64,000 bases of DNA from Homarus americanus (taxonomy: Eukaryota; Arthropoda; Malacostraca; Decapoda; Nephropidae). Below the pieces are notes generated by a model. It saw only the letters and a list, made by a program, of their open reading frames with translations, was not told the DNA's origin and searched no databases. The translations under genes and the position numbers were made by a program. This document shows positions 59,760-64,000 of this stretch, piece by piece. Where the stretch lies: NCBI RefSeq assembly GCF_018991925.1, contig NW_024735518.1:237678-301677 (forward strand). The letters run 5' to 3'. How positions within the stretch are numbered: position 1 is the stretch's first letter; each line of letters opens with the position of its first letter.

Positions 59760-59960
59760 CATTATTTATATATCATACCATCATAAAGTTAAGATAAAAT
59801 TTTACTACATAGTTGTGTGTCGTCAAAAAGTGGAGTTTGGGGTCGAGACCAGTCTCTATATGGAATTAATCTCATAAGTTTCTGTTATTGTTCACTTTAC
59901 TTGCATTTCACTTTCATGATGTACCCGTAGTTCAATTGACGTAAATCAGAAGTACTACTG

Positions 59961-59961
<1 letters not shown>

Positions 59962-60050
<89 letters not shown>
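59962..60050. repeat. (TA)n followed by a 51-base poly(A) run
   Basis: (TA)n at 59962-59998 passes directly into an uninterrupted A run ending at 60050. Such tracts are prone to sequencing and assembly length errors. Confidence 0.95.
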
Positions 60051-60053
<3 letters not shown>

Positions 60054-61150
60054 TCAAAAATTTCCAGAGTAATTTCAAATGCCCGCCATAGTGATACACT
60101 GATTCAAGGTCATCTGAGGAGGGGCGCTGCCTGCTGGTGGCGAGAATGCGGGAACTAGGCCTATATGATATTAAATGTAATTTGCAATATATGATGCGAT
60201 TACATGAAGTTAGGGACTATTATTGAATTTGAAAATTACAGATCGTTTAGCAGTCTGAATAATGTTGGTGTCCCAAGGAGTTATTAGTTAGGCGGTAAAT
60301 ATATCACCGTGAGCCCCCAAGCTAGCGCCTTGAGAGCCTTGAAGGCTGGCTACCCCTCAGTCCCGGAGAGCATTCACACAGACAAGACGTTCAAGAGGCG
60401 TCCATCAGAAATCCGTGGCCTAGTCACCTGTGCTGCGCTATTGCAGTATAACAAGTAAGTCTCATTAGATCTCAGACAGGGTTAGATAGGCAGTGATAAA
60501 GTAAGCTAAGCTAACAGTGAGTTCATTTCAGGGTTTCGTCAGAACCCACTTGACTGGAGTGATTGGAGTTGACTGGAGTTGGCTGTTGAGACTGGATTGA
60601 TGATTGAGGGTGGCGTTTATCCGCCATTGGACGATCAGAGTAGGCCTGTGTCACTGTTTAGCGGGGTAGCAAAAGGTCTCTTGAGAATCTGGCAATCCCA
60701 CCGGACGGCGGCTCATCAACTACCTCCACTCCACAGCACCACCACATGTCCCGAGCAGCAGTGGAAACCCTCTTGCTAACGGGAAGCTAAAGCTTCTCTC
60801 AACTGCACAAGGTCTGATTGGCTCACTCTCTTCCTGCCCATGGGCCTTTGGGAGTACACTGAGGCTATCTGAGTATATTAATGGTCACCCACACTGAGAC
60901 CGTGAGTCTAGAGACTCTAGGAGATACCTGAGGAACATTTATCTCCCTTATCACGAATTGTAGTTAACATCAGACTGATATTATCTTGGCGTTAGTAGTT
61001 TAATATTTTAAATAATTTTGATAGTAGTGTTTTTTAATGTTTGTGCCATTAAAGGAACCAAGTGATACTGTGATTTGATTCTTTAATGCATCTAATTCTT
61101 CATAATTCACAATCTCAATTATAACCTTATTCCCCAAGCAGTGTTTAAGT
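60051..61150 (+). repeat. 1.1-kb direct repeat, left copy (LTR-like)
   Basis: This stretch is repeated in the same orientation at 62845-63955. Landmarks shared by both copies are GAACTAGGCCTATATGATAT, TTTAGCAGTCTGAATAATGT, TCTGATTGGCTCACTC, GTATATTAATGGTCACC and GAGTCTAG..ACTCTAGGAG. There is no sustained reading frame. An ATTGG (CCAAT complement) at 60817 and a TATATTAA at 60874 lie 57 bases apart in a promoter-like order. Downstream the left copy continues to about 61444 (GACCCGGTTACA), which could be the true end of an LTR; the right copy runs off the window before that point. Confidence 0.75.
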
Positions 61151-62844
61151 TTAAGTTAAGAGGTCGCATATTAGTTGTACCATTATTTGATAGTGTTTGT
61201 AGTGTTGGAGGGAATATAAGTGTCTAAATTTTACGGTGTGTCTCATTCATCCCAGTCTGAAGCGCTATCCTTCCACCGGGTCACGGACAATTCATTTTTA
61301 TTGTGAAAGTAGATTTAGGTGTTCTTGTGTGCTGGTTCAGGATTTTCTCAAAGGCGCTTCCACTGCCATTTACCATCTATTAATTTTTAATAAACCCCAA
61401 GTCAAAGTGAGAAATTAAAGTCCAGTAAATTCGACCCGGTTACAAATGGTATGGTAAGTAGTTTTTTAATGTAAGTGACTGATAGTACTGTGGTTGGGAT
61501 AATGAGCATATCATGTGGTTAGTAATGGTAGGGATTGAACTGCGCCTGATGCTCATCCTTGTGCCCGGACTGAGGTTGGTTGAAGCTTGACAGTGAGATG
61601 TGTATGAGGAGAGAGACCATGGGACTAATTTTGTGAGAGGAGTTAGGAGCCTAAAAGAGGGATTATCAAGCACAGGTAAACAGGTTCTAGTGAGTCTCAG
61701 GCACACATTCAGCAGTTCAAGGGAGGAAACAAGGGGTGAATGTCAAGCACCGCGTCCTTGATCAAAAGTGTGAGGTCAAGTGAAATATAGAGATGCGTGG
61801 TAGTTCAGAGAGGTTGATGAGCCCTCAGCGAAACAAAATGACCGACCCGTTACAGTTTAGAGATTGCGTGGTAATGAAAAGGCAGGTTGTGAGGGTGAGT
61901 TGGAGGAGTTGTGCGTGGGGCAGAGGGATTGGGAAGATGGTTGGGTCAGAGATGTCGTTGGTGGTAATTTGCTGTCATGGCGGGGATTGAGTTGCTGTCG
62001 TGGTAGGGAGTTGAGTTACTGTCCTTGAGCAGGATTGAGGTCACAGTTCCATGTCAGGGCCTCACTAAAGATGGACTGGTACATTGTCAGAGGATGGTCT
62101 GCCACGACATGAGTTGGCGATGAGACTGAGTATTTTTTGACACTGGGGTTTCCTCTTAGCTCAGAATGGAGCAAAGGAGAAACATCATTTGTTTTGGACT
62201 GGTATTGTTTTGACACTGGTTCCTCTTGGCTCAAGGGCCAGGCAAAAGGCTTATGTTTGTTTTGGACTGAGTATTGTTTGTTGCTGGTTCACTATTAGCT
62301 CAGGGCCAGGCAAAAGAGAACATGTTTGTTTTGGACTGAGTATTGTTTTTGACACTGGTTCCTCTTAGCTCAGAGGCCGGGCAAAGGAGCATGTTTGTTT
62401 TGGACTGAGTATTGCTGACACTGGTTCCTCTTAGCTCAAGGGCCAGGCAAAAGGAAACATACTTTGTTTTGGACTGTGTATTTTTTGACACTGGTTCCTC
62501 TGTATTCAAAACCCACCAACAACAAAAACAACAAAGGGCCAGGCAAAGGGGAGTGTGATATTCTGGTTGGATTGAGTTGGGCTAGGAAGAAATGGAGTTG
62601 CTAGCTGCGAGTGGAATAGTACAGAGTTGAAGGTGGGTTCTAAGTTGTTCTCTCAGCACATGAGGGCAGTGCTGTCTTTTAGGGGGTTGAGTGTTCAGCG
62701 GAGAAAGGAGAAAGAAGAGCGAGAATGCTGCATTTAGCAAAGGGGTAAGGTGCGGTCCTTGAAGCAAAATTTTAGAAGTCATCTCATGTTTTCTCAGCAC
62801 GCATAGAGACAGTGCTGTCTTTAGGGGTCGATTGTATGTTCAGA
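61151..62844. other. Non-coding interior between direct repeats
   Basis: No gag, pol or other frame is recognisable in 1.7 kb. If the flanking repeats are LTRs, this would be a gene-less internal region. It contains the tandem repeat listed at 62130-62545. Confidence 0.5.
62130..62545. repeat. About 75-85-bp tandem repeat, about five copies
   Basis: Each unit contains TTTGTTTTGGACTG.GTATTG, GACACTGGTTCCTCTTAGCT and CA.GGGCCAGGCAAA. Units differ in length. Minus-strand open frames here repeat a short Glu-Leu-Arg-Gly-Thr-Ser phrase and follow from the repeat. Confidence 0.88.
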
Positions 62845-63955
62845 AATTTCAGGTAATTTCAAATGCCCGCTCGCAGGTGATACTGGCGTTCTCAGGTCGC
62901 CAGGGAGGGGCTGCCTGCTCGTGCTTGAGAGACTGTGAACTAGGCCTATATGATATTAAATGTAATTTACGAATTAATGATGCGATTCATGAAGTTGCAG
63001 AGGACTAATGTTGAAATTATTATAGATCGTTTAGCAGTCTGAATAATGTTATGATTGTCCCAGTTATTAGTTAGGCGGAAAATATGTGCGTGAACCCTAA
63101 GCTGCGCCTTGAGGCCTGCCTCTCTCAGTGGCAGGGAGAGTTCATAGCCTGAAACAAGGCGTCCCTCTTGGCGTCATCACAGAAACCAGTCACGTGGCTA
63201 GTCACCTGTACTGGCGCTATTGCAATATAACAAAGTAAGTCTCATTCGATCTCAGACAGGGTTAGATAGGACGTGATAAAATAAGCTAGAGCTAACAGTG
63301 AGTTCATTTCAGGGTTCCGTCCAGAACCCCTTGACTGGAATTGACGGAGTTTGACTGCGAGATTGACTGCCGTTTGAGGAACTGCCGTTGATGATGATTG
63401 AGGTGTGATTTTGTCGCCATTGGACCCGATCAGAGTAGGCCTGTACTGTTGTAGCCTGAGGGGTACCAGGATCTCTTGGGGAATCTAACACGTCCACGGA
63501 CGACTTTCAACTGCGTCGACTCACAACACCACATGTCGAACGCTTGAGTGAAACCCTCTTTGCTAACAGGAAGCTAAAGCTCCTCTCAACTGCACAAGGG
63601 TCTGATTGGCTCACTCTTCCTGCATGGACCTTGCTGGAATTACACTGAGAATATCTGGAAGTATATTAATGGTCACCTACGGAGACCGTGAGTCTAGGAC
63701 TCTAGGAGATACCTCAGAAGACATTTATCTCCCTTATTCTGCAGATTGTGGATTAGCGCCATTCCTCAATTAGTATTATCTTGGCGTGTGTAGTTTAATA
63801 TTTCTTAAATAATTTTTGATAGTAGTGTTCTTTTTTTTGAATGTTTGTGTTAAGTGGAACCAGAGTGATACTGTGATTTGATTCTTTAATGCACATCTGA
63901 TTGTTCTTCATATTCTGATCTCAGTATAACCTTATTCCCCCAGAGTAGTGTTTAG
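62845..63955 (+). repeat. 1.1-kb direct repeat, right copy
   Basis: Counterpart of 60051-61150. It aligns end to end by eye but with many one- to five-base indels. Homology fades at about 63955 into GGACCCAAGAGATTCAAGG and the window ends in a run of 12 A. Confidence 0.75.
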
Positions 63956-64000
63956 GACCCAAGAGATTCAAGGTAGCAATACTTGTGAAAAAAAAAAAAA

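Overview
This looks like repeat-dominated intergenic DNA from an animal nuclear genome, most likely an arthropod and probably a decapod crustacean. The indications are: no bacterial-style gene packing; many (TAA)n, (TA)n and (GA)n tracts; long minisatellites; CCTAA-rich arrays (complement of the arthropod telomere repeat TTAGG); and a crowd of degenerate non-LTR, Penelope-like, LTR and DNA transposons. The species assignment is inference. I found no convincing intact host protein-coding gene, and no rRNA, tRNA or CRISPR array. Every recognisable coding stretch is a broken or truncated transposon gene, except one kinase-like fragment of unknown origin.

Layout. 1-9.1 kb: mostly anonymous sequence with two old LINE remnants (2.8-4.3 kb), purine-rich tracts and small tandem repeats. 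9.1-12.7 kb: A-rich DNA around a 2.3-kb, 33-bp minisatellite. 13.2-18.8 kb: a transposon cluster, namely a CR1-like LINE (+), a Ty3/gypsy RT-RNase H fragment with a putative LTR (-), an RNase H-bearing I-type LINE (+), then a decayed kinase-like sequence. 18.8-22.4 kb: anonymous DNA and several tandem arrays. 22.9-30 kb: Penelope-like remnants, CR1-like LINE pieces on the minus strand, and a LINE with a C-terminal C2H2 finger (+). 31.8-37.7 kb: a truncated LINE tail, a 207-bp palindrome, a CCTAA-rich array, a Penelope-like fragment framed by perfect 125-bp inverted repeats, a 40-bp minisatellite and a fourth LINE type. 38.8-41.9 kb: a CR1-like LINE nested inside the C2H2-finger LINE. 42.5-44.7 kb: a 30-bp minisatellite split by a 632-bp solo LTR. 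45.8-52.6 kb: more LINE remnants, a 44-bp minisatellite, and two head-to-tail LINE copies with (TAA)n tails. 52.6-56.9 kb: about 4 kb of anonymous, probably single-copy sequence. 56.9-58.1 kb: a PIF/Harbinger transposon remnant. 58.4-64 kb: a 32-bp minisatellite, long (TA)n and poly(A) tracts, and two ~1.1-kb direct repeats around a non-coding interior, possibly an LTR element without genes.

The elements do not form a pathway. What they offer is a record of insertion order: nested copies, a solo LTR inside an array, and LINE 3' tails that became microsatellites. LINE clade names below are judgements from motifs and tails, not database results.
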